Shown piece after piece: positions 35,372 to 47,506 of a stretch of DNA of 64,000 nucleotides (position 1 is the stretch's first letter; the number at the start of each line of letters is the position of its first letter). The notes below the pieces were generated by a model. That model did not search any database, was not told where the DNA came from, and saw nothing but the letters and a program-made list of their open reading frames with translations. Source of the DNA: Ulota crispa (lineage: Eukaryota; Streptophyta; Bryopsida; Orthotrichales; Orthotrichaceae); contig OY987247.1 of NCBI GenBank assembly GCA_963920765.1, forward strand, positions 14,666,471 through 14,730,470. Direction: 5' to 3'. The position numbers were made by a program, and so were the translations under genes.

Positions 35372-36533
35372 GAGCATCTCCTGCCACCTGCCAAATGAGC
35401 CCTTTGCGTTCAACCCGTAATGGCTTCTGCAAATCAAGTCTTCAACAACATTGCACTTTTCAATGTGTAGGAGTGGGGCCTTGCAGGCTTGGCCACTTTC
35501 ACATCAAATTTGAGCTTTTTCTTGGCCCCCTTCACGGTCCCTACCAAGCACTATTCACACACTATTCACTCACTGTTAAAGCTGGGACGTCACTCTGTAG
35601 CCAAATGTATGAGTGTGATTTGTTGTAATGTAAGTGCAAGCCTTGTAACCTTCCAAGCTGCAAGGGAACTTCACCTTTGTTGGGCTACTTGTTGCTTCTG
35701 TTCCCCTCCAAACTTAGTTTCTAGGGACTTCTTTTGACGAGTGGCAAGCTGAGATGCTTTAACGGTTTATGGTATTCCTACCTTATTTGAAAGCCTTTGC
35801 TACACCTTAACCCAGACCGGGGTGAATTGACCCCCTCATTGCCCCCCCCCCCTTCTGTCCTCCTCCAAATCTAGTTTCTAGAGGTTTCATTTGGCGGGTG
35901 GTAGAAGGTGCTTTTCTATTGCAATGTTTAAGGAAGCGCTTGAAAACTAGGTTTGGAGGGGACAAGAGCAGCAAGTAGCGCAACAAGGCGTGAAGTTCCC
36001 CTAACACAATATTCATTAAAATGAGAGATTGGAGACCTCTCAAAATAACCATGTTAATCTCGACCTAAATCAACAATTTCCATTAAAATGAGAGTTTTTA
36101 GCTTGAATTGACTTAAAACCTTTCAATTTCAGGTCAAATTTGAAAGGTTTTATGTCAATTTAGCTCGATTTGAGCTGAATTGACATAAATCCTTTTGTTG
36201 AATTTCTTTTAAATTACCTATCATTTCAATGGAAAACTCTCATTTTAATGAATATTGTGTTCCCTATAGTCCAGAAGGTTTGAGGGCCTACACTTGCATT
36301 ACATCAAATTGTAAGGGTACGTCTGGCGTTGCAATGTGAACAATGCGTGAATAGTGCTTGACACAAATTGTGAAGAGGGCCTAGAGAAAGCTCAAATTTG
36401 ACGTGAAAGTGGCCAAGCTTGAAAGGCCCCACTCCTGCACATTGATGAGTACAGTGATGTTGGAGACTTGAATTGCAAAAGCCATTACGGATTGAATGCA
36501 AAGGACTGTTTTAACGTGTTGCAGGAGATGCTC
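35372..36533. mobile_element. Family N fold-back element with long arms and TAA flanks
   Basis: Arms of over 200 bp: GAGCATCTCCTGCCACCTGC and, at the right, GTTGCAGGAGATGCTC. Further in, TTTGAGCTTTTTCTTGGCCC is mirrored by GGGCCTAGAGAAAGCTCAAA. The flanks are TAA on both sides (35369-35371 and 36534-36536), the PIF/Harbinger signature. A family B MITE is inserted at 36003-36261. An internal block near 35752-35855 repeats the element's right flank (AACGGTTTATGGTATTCC). Confidence 0.7.
36003..36261. mobile_element. Family B MITE with CCCT duplication
   Basis: 259 bp, AACACAATATTCATTAAAAT to TTTTAATGAATATTGTGTT, flanked by perfect CCCT (35999-36002 and 36262-36265). The inner palindromic text (GTCAATTTAGCTCGATTTGA) matches the copies in the copia fossil. 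Confidence 0.85.
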
Positions 36534-36584
36534 TAACGGTTTATGATATTCCTACCTTATCTAAAAGCCTTTGCTGCACCTTAA

Positions 36585-37531
36585 CCCCTAAAGGCCCAAG
36601 CCTTTTTTTTTGTGAAAATCACTCAAAACTGCCACTTTTGGGGGAGTGAGGAGAAATGTAATTTTTTTTTTTTGGAAATCCAACCAAAAGATCTTGCCCT
36701 AAACTATGGGAGGTACTTGTGGGAAAAAAATCAGCTCATTCTAGTTGTAGAGGAGTGAGATATTGACATATGAAGTGAAAACAAAAGTTTTTTTCTCTAC
36801 TACTCAAAAATTTCAGAAGCCTTTGACGGCCTCCTATATCAAAAAAATTGCTCTACGCGAAGTTGAGGTTTATTTTTCCCATGTAGAAGACCAAATTAGG
36901 TAAATGTGGGAGAATTTTCAAATGAAACGGAGGTGTGGATCATACTTTGTAAAATCCTCCAATGCCGTAAGGTCATGAAATTTGCATACACACTACGCAA
37001 ATTTGGAGGATTTATGTAAAATTCAAAAACCCAAATTACTTTGATCCAAATGGTGAAAACCAAGGAATCTTAATCTACTACAACTTGCAAAAAAAAAAGT
37101 CAAAAAACAAATTCACAAAGAGCTCAAAAAAGTAAAGCAACAAGTTTCACAAGGGAGAAAGGAATGGAGGTTTGGGAGTCCCTTACCTACTTGCAAACTA
37201 AAATTTCTCATAACTTTCATCTCATCTATCAAGAATTGAAAGATTCAAAGCTTCCCAAATACATAAAAATTTAAAGAACCAATTTTGAAATTTTATTTAA
37301 AAAAATTGCAATTTTTTTTTAAAATTTATTGCCCAATTCTCCCCTGTTTTTTAGTTATTCATGCATAATTTCTTCAGTAATTGTCAGAATGAAGGATAAA
37401 TTAGATTCCCACACAGATCTTATAATTCCCCATCTTCAATAAAAGTTTCAGAAAATCACACAAAGTAGTTTAGCCATAGGTACCTATCCAAAATCCCATT
37501 TGTCCCCCAAGGGGACAATGGGCCTTTAGGG
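36585..37531. mobile_element. Family D element with TTAA duplication
   Basis: 947 bp, flanked by TTAA (36581-36584 and 37532-37535), ends CCCCTAAAGGCCC and GGGCCTTTAGGG. The interior shares family text (AAAGCTTCCCAAATACAT, AAATTTCTCATAACTTTC). No coding capacity. Confidence 0.8.
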
Positions 37532-37546
37532 TTAAACTAGGCCGGA

Positions 37547-38170
37547 GCTGGGGTGAATTGACCCCCTCATTGCCCCCCCTCCCCTGGCCAATCCATGGAT
37601 GAATGGGGCCGGAATCTTAATCAACTACTTATGAGTTTGTGAGACAAGTGTGAAAAATCTCCACTTTTTCACTTTTTAAAAATTGTGATAGTTTGAAAAT
37701 CTATGATTAAGATGTTGAATTTGAAAATTTTAAATTCATATTTGGATTCAAAAATCTTGATTTTATTAAGAAATATGCAAGACTAACCCCTCATTGCCCC
37801 TTTCCTTAATGAATGGGTCCACTGCACATCCACTAACCACTAAATATGATTAGGGTGATAAAACTCTGTAATTTTTAGGTACAAGTAAAAGTAATAATGC
37901 GTCCCTTATTTTTATAATGTTCAATCACATACTTCTCCCATGCTTTAGACCAAACCAGGGTTCTAAATCTAAATATGAAATCAAATTTTCAAATAAATTC
38001 AATTTCTTGATGGTAAACGTCCAAACTTTTTAAAATAATTAAATGTGAAAAAGTTTTGTTTTTTCATGTTGGCATCACAACTTTCTAAACTTATTATTGA
38101 CTCATTTGATTGAGCTCCCGGCCCCATTCATCTAAAAAAAAGGGCAATGAGGGGGTTAGTTCACTCTAGC
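37547..38170. mobile_element. Family M MITE
   Basis: Left GCTGGGGTGAATTGACCCCC, then TCATTGCCCC and ATGAATGGGGCCGG. Right, reversed, GCTAGAGTGAACTAACCCCC, TCATTGCCC and ATGAATGGGGCCGG. A third copy of the terminal text lies in the middle (ACCCCTCATTGCCCC, about 37787) and a fragment near 35818. No target duplication was read. Confidence 0.6.
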
Positions 38171-38273
38171 TTGTAACCCACTCATGCTTAGAAATTTCTT
38201 ATCATGAACGGCTTTTGCAGCATAATTGCAGGTTGGTATACAATTGAGCCAAACAACTACAATAGTACTTTAA

Positions 38274-38515
38274 CCCTTAACAACCAACCAACCATAGGAC
38301 ATGGTATGTACGGTGCTGTGTAATTGGCATTTGCTACCAACAAAAAGTTTTCATTTGGGATCTTGACTACCTCACTAGAACCACATTGATCTATATTCTA
38401 ACTTCTTGGTTGATTTCAAATGTAATAAAGGTGTGGATGCATTCCAAATACAAGAAAAATATATTGTATTATACTATGTACTATGGTCGGTTGGTTGTTT
38501 AAGAGTTAACCCGTA
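38274..38515. mobile_element. Family E MITE with TTAA duplication
   Basis: 242 bp, flanked by TTAA (38270-38273 and 38516-38519), ends CCCTTAACAACCAACC and GGTTGGTTGTTTAAGAG. It is an inverted homologue of 18664-18901 (shared ACGGTGCTGTGTAATTGGCA in this orientation). Confidence 0.78.
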
Positions 38516-38585
38516 AAGATTCACCGTATGTAGTATCTTGTAATCAATTTCAACATTCCTTTCCATGTATGATGTATCCACAAAA

Positions 38586-38870
38586 AACGCCATATTCATT
38601 AAATTGGGAAAACTAGATTCGCAATTTGTACTTCACCTTAAACTTAGCGAATCTCTTTAAATTGTTTAAATGTCAGATTTGAAGGTATCAGATTTGGTAT
38701 GAGCCATTAAAATTTTGTCCCTCGCAAAGTCCTCCTCTCAAGTAAGGGCACGTGTACCAAAAAAATTGTTGCTGAAAGCCTAAAACCTATAGCTTGGTTT
38801 AAGGTGATTACCTTAAACCTAGTTTATTCCCAAAATGGGCATTTCTTCCCAAATTAACAAATATGGCGTT
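38586..38870. mobile_element. Family A MITE
   Basis: 285 bp, AACGCCATATTCATTAAATT to AATTAACAAATATGGCGTT. The flanks AAAA and AAGA are a near match to a 4-bp duplication. The core GGTTTAAGGTGATTACCTTA is conserved. Confidence 0.8.
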
Positions 38871-41800
38871 AAGAGTTTCACTATGTATGAGTGCAGATTG
38901 TTTCATTTTGTTTTTCAAAGCTAATATCCCATGTCCACTATGTGTTCTTAAAAATTTTAAAATGATTGTGAAAAAATTGGAGTTATTGAGAGTTTCTTAA
39001 AAAAATGTGAAAAAAATTCGTACCAAATACAAAAATAAGTTTAAAGAAGTTGAAAATTTCACCACAGGTGCAAGATATGGTGTAGAACATCACAATCTAA
39101 ATCTAAATTCTGCATACTCCTACATTTTGGAAACCATTTATTCTTGATTATAAGCCTGAAGTTCAAATTGCGAAATGATATTCAGATTATGAAAATCTTC
39201 AAATCTTCAAATTAGAATAGAAAATAGACTTAATTAGCTTCATTATAAAAGTTGAAATTCAAAAATAATAATAGTGACAAAAATATAATTTTAGAGCAAA
39301 AAAGTACATATTTTCAAAATATACTTAGAAAGCATCTTGTATTATAAAGAAGTCAACTAAACATCAAACAAAGACTTTCCACCACTATCCACTACAAAAT
39401 ACAAATACAATCAAAGAATTTTTAAAGAAAAATTGAATGAGATTTTGCAATTCTTCAATCAAAAATTTGCATTTGAATTCATTCAAGTACCACTTTGAGG
39501 CTTCTTGTGCCCTTAAAGTTGAAGAGTGTGGCAAGAATTCATATTTATAATCAAGTGAAACAATAGTTAACATATAGTTGTATAGAAGATCATCAGTTTA
39601 ACCAATAAGTAAGGTGCAATTTTGAGTGAACAGGTGTACAAGTTCTCAAATTTTCTCGAGTTGCGTTGAGCAGACAAAAGCTGTCAATTTGAAAAAATCT
39701 ATAACTTATGGTATGAAAAAAAACTTACAACTGAGTTCAAAATGTAAAAGAGTGAAAAGTAGAGACCACAACAAATGAGTGCATCTAAGTGTGTTCAAAC
39801 ATGCAAAGGCACACATGGAAGAACAATGATCAAATTTTATGAAACAAAAATCACATTCAAAATCCAATGAATTATAGAATTGCACTATTTAAAAAAAACT
39901 ACTAAAAATATCTGAAATTAGGGTTAGGCAACTTAGTACATTTTACAAAGTAAAGAATACATTAATAAAAACCTTGTCAGAAATTCCATTTGACATTCAA
40001 AATTCCTAGAGGAAGTTGCCATCCTCTTTGTCAGGCAAAAGGCAAATCGTATAGTGTTGAAGAGTTCAAAAAATATTTTTAAGCCAAACAATATTTTTTT
40101 AGGCTTTTGGGAAAGAAATATATTTTCTATTATCAAGCAACTAAGTTACTAAGATCCCCTTGTAAAAATACATTTTAATTTATATATAATTTCTTAATGT
40201 TGACAACCTCTCACCCCGGATATGGAATTATGGAGTGATTCAAGCTTTAACCTATAAGTAGTTTAAGTCTAATATCAAAGCTTGCAATTATGTTTGAATG
40301 ATGGTCTCCATCTTATTCAAAAATCAAACAATTTTCCTTTGGAAAATTTATTTGATCAAGTTCCATGCGGTGCAAATAATGTGAGTCAAATAGACATGAG
40401 ATCAATAGGTCACCACTAGCATAATGCAAGCAATATGAAAATGATTTATGCCTTATCTTTTTTAGTTATTCACTTAATTAACTCCAACTAATTATTAATT
40501 AAGCGCATGAATTTCTTTTTCTTTTTCTTGAATCTTTGAGTGTTAAAAAAGGCCGAGAATGATTTCTTATCTTGATTGGTTATTTTGTTCAGTATCTTTT
40601 GCATTCTTCCTCCACTCCAAGTCATATAACTCTATTTGAAATATTTCTTTCACACATGTTTTGATGCTGCAACATTGTTTCTCAATACTCTAAAATATAA
40701 TAAGTAGGAGTAACTGAGTAAGATCTCTTAATAATTTAAGTTCTCAAAAATAAACATATCTTATACATCGGTTGTTCTATATAAGAATCCTAGTTTCTAT
40801 AAAATACTCCCCTATAATTCCAAGTATTCCATAGTATTTCAAAAAAATACAATGACCATCTACTTCTTTCTATAATTTCATTTCTTTATTCTTCTCTTTC
40901 TCAATTTTGCAACCCTTAATATATGTAAATTGTGTTCTCTTTAACTTTTTATTATAATGATCAATTAAATTTTATTGAGTTTTAGGACAATGCACTACAT
41001 TCGAATTACATTTACTCTAGCTTATTACTAGCTCATATGCTTCTTCAATCCAATTCTATATTTATTCAATGCAAAAACACTTTAATATGAATTTATTTTT
41101 AAAACACTTGTCTTTATCCTCAACTCAAACATACAACCTAGATAGTTCTCCATTCTTGCATTGTTTAAGTTAAAGTAATAGACTTCTTAATATTTTACAT
41201 TTTTTATATGCAATTTATCACTTGTAACACATATTTTGTATAGTTACTCAAAATTTTAATCATATAGATAAGTACATGTTGATATCCATTTATTTTCCAT
41301 AATCAATTATAGCCTGCCTATCCCACAAGAGGTGGATCTATAACTGGGCAAAGTAGGTTGATTTGCAAGCAAGTCAAGCCAGGTTGATTAAATGATTGAA
41401 AAATTATATGATACCATGTTTTTTGTTACTGAGTTGTAGTTTTTCAATCACACAATAAATTTCCACAAAATATTATTGAGGTTCAAAATCAACTTTCAAA
41501 CCTACCATGCAAAGATTATAAGATCCCAAAGTCAACTGGTGGGTTTTTTGAATTTGTGTCAAAAAGTCAATTTCCAACATTCTATAATGAGCTTAATTAT
41601 GTTTTTCATTTCGATTTGTTAAGCCTCACAAGTTGGGATACAAGCTTATTTTTTGGTACACTGTAGGTTTTAGATGCCCTATCTTAATATTCAACCACTA
41701 AATAAAATTTTGGCAAGCAATTACTAGAAGTAAACCATTGTATATTTGTCAAAATCTGAGGTTCATCAAACAGAAATAACAGTCTACACTTGTTTCAATA

Positions 41801-41889
41801 GCTTTGTTCACAAAAGGCGCCTCCACTGCATGGTAAATGATGCAATAAAAAAGAAAATCATTGGATAAGAATTGGTAATCCTTACACGT
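38871..41889. other. AT-rich DNA, nothing recognised
   Basis: About 3 kb without ORFs above 67 codons, terminal repeats or resemblance to other parts of the window. Confidence 0.4.
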
Positions 41890-41893
41890 TTAA

Positions 41894-42706
41894 CCCCTAA
41901 AGGACCAAATGTTAGTTCAACAGCCAGTTGAGAACATGCCTAGTTCAAAAGTTATGCTGCCCAAAAGAATTTGGGCAGCTTGGGCAATTTGGGCATTTTT
42001 GGAGAATTTTATGCTAAAACCCTCATCGACTTTTGAAATTTGGCAAGTATATAACAAATAAAACATGGCGTGCAATTGTCAAAAAAAAATTGAGCTCTCA
42101 CATCACATTTTGAAGGGAGTTAATTTTTGTTAACTATGTACGGACAGTTTCAAGAAAAAACATTTTCCTCTAACTTCAAAGGCCCTATTATCTTTCAATC
42201 TATAAATCAAAAGCTCTTGGATTTTGTTTTCACATGTTTCAAATGTTAATCTCTAACTTTTCACTGTCTAGATTTCAAATAAAAACTTCCTCATGGCATA
42301 AGAAATCATGATAGAATGACTAATGTATTGCCAATTCACTTAACCTCCTTGCATTGCAAGGTGTAAGCTAGATTCTATATTTGCTTTTGAATATTTATAT
42401 AAGTAAACCTAACATCATACACTTACAAATGCTCAAATTTTACCCTAGGAAGGCTCAAAGTTTGCTGACCTTGTTTTGCAAGAATGAAAGAAAGTTTTTA
42501 TTCTCACTGCAAGTGTTAAAATCTTACAATCCCGCTGCCAAATGGGGCTGAATTTTTTTGCACACATTAATTTATCTATCTTACACACTTTTGTATGGTT
42601 GAAATTCAAAAAATATATATATTTCTGATTTTGGGCAATGCACTCAAAGTTGGCAGCTTCTGAGATATTTTCTCAAAAAACACCTTGATCCTTTAGGAAT
42701 TAGGGG
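41894..42706. mobile_element. Family D element with TTAA duplication
   Basis: 813 bp, flanked by TTAA (41890-41893 and 42707-42710). Left end CCCCTAAAGGACC; right end GATCCTTTAGGAATTAGGGG, with a small extra stretch in the terminal repeat. Shares GCCCAAAAGAATTTGGGCAG-type text with 1885-2918. Confidence 0.78.
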
Positions 42707-42710
42707 TTAA

Positions 42711-44332
42711 TAACTATGCACAAATGTAGATTCGCTATGATATATAATTGCTTCAATTATTACGAAGTTTGCAAAAAAGTAAGATGATTTGAAGAAAATG
42801 AACAACTCTCATAGACACACTTATATTCTTTGTTAAGTACTTTTATTGTACATTTAGTAATCTCTATTAGATATCAATATGGGCTTTGAGCTGAAATAGT
42901 GAAAATAAATTAAAACACAAAACAAAAATTATATTCAATGTTCATGATTTGAACCTTCATTGAACTTTTCAAAATAAATTTGGGTTGAAAATCGGGCTTC
43001 CAAATTGCCACACTTTTTGATACAAAAGTACAAGAAAGGTAAAAATACACCTCATTGGACCTTTTTGTTTATTGTTGCACATTTAGATAAAGCATCAACA
43101 AGAAATTTTGATAAACTCAAAAAAAAAATCTTTGACAAAGTCCAAAAATTGCAAGAATGTATTTAAACATTGACAAGGAAATGGTTTACGGCACTATTTA
43201 TCTATCCAAATATGGTTTACACCATTAAATGATGCTTCAATTATGAATACTTACTACCAATAGCTTTTTTACATCATTCTTTGTGATAAATTTTTAAGTT
43301 TTGAGCATAAACAACATGTTAACATTGAAATCTTAACATGTTAAATGTATCAATTAGTGTATATTCCATAACTTTGTGTACACATGATAAAAAATCAAAT
43401 CTATACAAGTTGCCTACCAATATAAAATATTTTAGTTTGTTTTATACAATCTTGCTTATATTAGTAGCTATAACCATCCAAAGTAAAATCAGCGACACCA
43501 AAATTTGTAATCACTACGGATATTGCTAACAAATATGATGGTGCCTTCCATCTTAAGTACATGTGCAAGTGAAAGAAAGGATTATAATTTAGAAATTTTG
43601 CAACTCACAAAATATATGTCTAATAACTGTGAAATTGTAATTACTACAATTTTGGTGTATGTTTTAGCATCCATGCAAATTTTTCCCTTCAACAACTTAA
43701 AATTTACAAAAGTGAGCTAGTTTTACCAAATTTACAACAAGTGCAAAATATATAATATAAACAACAAAAAATGGTCAAGTAGAAACTAATGTGTTTTTTT
43801 TTTGTTGACTACAGAAAATAATTCTTACTATTGTCTCCAACTATTCATCATGAATTCATGATAGACAACCAATTGGACTCTAAACAACATTGAACCTAGA
43901 ATTGCATCATTAAAACGTCCATTTTATTTGAAGAGTGCCTAGAAGGAAAAAATCTTACATATATCCATTTTTTTGTGAAATGTTGTTTGAATAAACACTG
44001 GATTTTATAGTTAGTGTTAAACACAAACATAGGCATATGAATATTTGAAGATTGCTTGAAGGATATTGAATAAATGATGCATTCATACTTGTACAATTAT
44101 CATACTTTGGTAACTAGTAAGGCATTCTTTCTTACATAATTGAATATATGCACTTATTAGTGATACCAACCTACCAAATGATGCCATGTAGCAAAACTAT
44201 ACCAAGATGAATTTGTTTCTACTTGTGTAATAACATATATAAAAAGATGAAGGCTACAATAATTCATCCAAATTATGAACGTGGCAATGATTTACCAAAT
44301 ACACTATTTATAATCAACTAAACTAATGCAAA
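42711..44332. other. AT-rich DNA, nothing recognised
   Basis: Only ORFs of 63-66 codons with AT-driven composition. No terminal repeats seen. Confidence 0.4.
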
Positions 44333-44340
44333 TTGAAATA

Positions 44341-44761
44341 GGGAATTGATATGTGCATACCTAGGGTTTGATATATGCACACCCCCAAGTGCCCCACGGG
44401 GTAAATTTTAGATTTTTACCATCAAAAATTTGAATTTGAAAATTTTGAATTCAGATTTGGACTTAGAGACCTTATTTTAGTCTACAACCATTAAAGGGAG
44501 TTAAAATTGAACAACACCCAATGAAAAAGCTTAGGTAAGTTACAAACTATTACTTTTGCTTTTGATTGTAAAAAAAGATAAGTTTTTTCATTAGGTGTTG
44601 TTCAATTGTAACCTCCTTTACAATTCTAGACTAAATGAAGGTCTCTAAGCCCAAATCTAAATTCAAAATTTTCAAGTTCAACTTTTGAATGAAAAAAATC
44701 TAAAATTTATCCTATGGGGGTGCATATATCAAACCCTAGGTGTGCACCGATAACAATTCCC
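44341..44761. mobile_element. Family I fold-back MITE with 8-bp duplication
   Basis: 421-bp palindromic element from GGGAATTGATATGTGC to a reversed equivalent ending AACAATTCCC. The arms run through ATATATGCACACCCCC and AAATTTGGACTTAGAGACC-like text. The flanks TTGAAATA and TTGAAAGA are an 8-bp duplication with one mismatch. Its body is homologous to the core of the 63-kb palindrome. An 8-bp duplication fits hAT or Zisupton/KDZ elements. Confidence 0.78.
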
Positions 44762-45054
44762 TTGAAAGAATATCATCTTGAACAAAAGTCCATTTATGAA
44801 ATTAAGTATAATGACACTGACTTCTTTTGCAACCTCATAGAGGGATAAATGAGTGCACTTGCTAAATGGTTTTTGCATAAACACTCAATGAGTCATTTCC
44901 ATTCATGGACATCTTATGTATTATTTTCATTCATAAACGTCCAATGGATGTGTTTGTACAGTACATGAACGACCATAGATTTACAGAAAATGACTTCCAA
45001 AATAATAAAAACAACAAAGACATATCACAATATAGATAATGAAAAGCCACCATA

Positions 45055-46639
45055 CAGTGACGAACAAAACTGAGTATTCCAATATTCATATAGAGAGCTT
45101 AAGTTTAACTAGACTTATGTGGCACTTGATAACATGAATTGTTAAAGTGAATGATAGAAGTGTGAAAACAACTTGTTCCACTCATATGTGTGAAAACAAA
45201 GGTGGAAAAGTGATAAAGTGTTTTAGAACCAAGTGTTTGAACCACTTAGGGTTTTAGTACTCGGTAATGTTTGAAGTTGCACTTCAAAATTAGTTTTCGT
45301 GAGTGTTTGCCCTTGTTTTGGAGAGGTTGTTGGTGTGTTGCGATTTTACGTCTGTGGACTTTGTGAGGATTGTGAGGGTTTTCTATTGTTTGAGTATGGC
45401 TCTTGTAATTGAGATGAAGAGAAACATTGCTTTGTCTCAACTTTGGAGCGGTCTGTTGACACGGAAAGTAGTTGTTTCAGTTGGTATGAGTCAATCGTGG
45501 GTGGCTCAATTGCAAAAGGAGATTGCGGGAGAGGTGGAGAAATAAAAAGGAGGGTGTCCAAAGCATCTTAATGCAAGAGAGAGGCGACGTTTTGCAACCC
45601 TCCTCACTAAAGGTTGTCTAGGAATTGCGTCAAAGACAGCAAAACAATTTTGAAACAAGGCATGTAAAATTTTGTCTGACATTACCGTGAGGCGCGCTTT
45701 GAGAGGTGAAAGTTTGGTTGCACAAGTGCAACAAAAGAAATCCTTTTTGGCATGGAGACACGTTTTGGCACATTTGAGGTTTACTCAAAGGTATGTAAAC
45801 TAGACAATTCATGATTGGAAACATGTTTTCTTTAGTAATGAGACAAAGATAAATAGGTTCAATTGAGATGGTAGGTCATCGTGTTGGATTAGAGATGGAG
45901 AATGTGTTCAATCGCAGCATGTTTGTGAAACAGTGAAACATGGTGGCGGGCATGTCATGATTTGGGGTTGTATGACAGCATTTGGACCTGGAGCTTGGTA
46001 TAGGATTGAAGGTATTATGGATCAGCATAAGTACAGATTTATTTTATAAAACTTGTGTGGTCTACAATTCGGCATTACAGTATGGATCCAAACAACTTAG
46101 TATTTCAGCAGGATAATGATCCAAAACACACAAGCAAGTTGGTGCATGGATGGCTTAAATCGCAACCATTTGAGCTTCTCCAATGGCATGCTCAATCTCC
46201 AAACTTGAATCCCATAGAGCATTTTTGGGCTCTTTTGAAACAGCAATTGAATGAGCTTTCTATGCCTCCAAGAGGAATTGAAGAATTGTGGGAGCGTGTG
46301 TGTACAATTTTCTCAAATTTTAGTCAAGAGGATTGCTTGGCATTGTATGAAAGCATGCCACAAAGAGTTGCTGCTGTATTGGCTGCTAAAGGCTATCGGA
46401 CAGATTATTGAAGTTCAAGAAGTAAGTTGAACAATATTGAGTACTTGTATATAGTTGTAGATTTTAGATTGTAAGAAATTATATAGTTTTTAATTTGATT
46501 TTATGGTTTTGCATACATGTTCACAACTCTATTTGCTTATGAATACAATTTATAGCTTTAAAAAATGTTATGTAGATTGTTTGTAATTGTATTTTGAAGT
46601 TCACTTCTCAAAAATAGTACTCAATTTTGTTTGTCACTA
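45055..46639 (+). mobile_element. Tc1-type DNA transposon, complete ends, dead
   Basis: 1585 bp between TA dinucleotides (45053-45054 and 46640-46641). Terminal repeats CAGTGACGAACAAAACTGAG and, reversed, TAGTGACAAACAAAATTGAG. It encloses a degraded DD34E transposase in + orientation. Length and ends are those of a full Tc1 element. Confidence 0.88.
45393..46411 (+). pseudogene. Tc1 (DD34E) transposase, broken
   Basis: The N-terminal helix-turn-helix part is readable (WSGLLTRKVVVSVGMSQSWV..LQKEIAGEV). The DDE part gives FFSNETKINRF, KHGGGHVMIWGCMTAFGPGA, then QQDNDPKHTS and LNPIEHFW. Exactly 34 residues separate the D of QQDN from the E of PIEHF, which makes it DD34E, and it ends PQRVAAVLAAKGYRTDY. 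The first catalytic aspartate (usual 'SDE') is asparagine here. Reading from 45393, at least five stops occur before about 46050, then the frame shifts to the clean last part (46055-46411). It is non-functional. Confidence 0.88.
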
Positions 46640-47506
46640 TAAATACAAGAGAACCTTTAGAGTTACCCTCTGTTTCACTTAAAATATTTTGTTATATGTG
46701 CCAATAATCCTAAAATCTTGGAAAATCTCTGGTGGAAGTGAATAGATGTAATTACAAGGATGTACAACAAGTGAACATGAAATCCTAGTGTTGGTATTAG
46801 GTGCAATTGCAATTGGCTCTTTAAAAATTCACAACTTATTCTCACAATATCCAAATAATACATTCAAAAGTGCAACTCATCATTTTTCTCTTGCTAATAG
46901 GATCCTATAATTTGCTAGATGTTTATTAATAATCATCATGTTCAAAACCCTTAATTTGATGGTTATGGGTGCTGCTACCTTAGTATTTGATGTCAAGTTC
47001 CACTACTGTACCATTATTGTTTAATTTTCTACAATTCAATCAAACAAGAGCTTAGTTTACAGGTTTGCACATTTACAAGAAATTGTGCAAAACCTTCCTC
47101 AAAATTTTTTAGAGTGGTTTGCATTCAATTTGAACCAAATTGCATTTAGTCCTATGATATAAACATTGTCCCAGTTTATTGAATACGATGATGCTTGGAT
47201 AAGATCAATGCCTTAGGCAAGAAACAAATGTCAACCATATATAAGCATCGAGTGTAAACAAACACTCCATGTAACTGGGCCCAGAACACACACAAAAAAG
47301 TGGGACCTTGACACTATCCAACCATCAGTGTATAATATTTGAATCTTACAAGAGTTTGGTAGATTCTCCAAATCTGTATTCAGATTTCAATGACTGGTGT
47401 TGAACAGTCTGCAATGAATATCTAGATTCTGCATACTTGCATACGTATATACTAGCTGCTTTTATGTTATGCTGCAAAATGGAGGAAGAATTGCGGCAAA
47501 GAAGGA
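46640..47506. other. No gene; probable 3' flank of the DUF819 gene
   Basis: AT-rich sequence between the Tc1 element and the stop codon of the DUF819 gene. The part nearest 47500 is presumably that gene's 3' UTR. No polyadenylation signal can be fixed with confidence. Confidence 0.3.
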
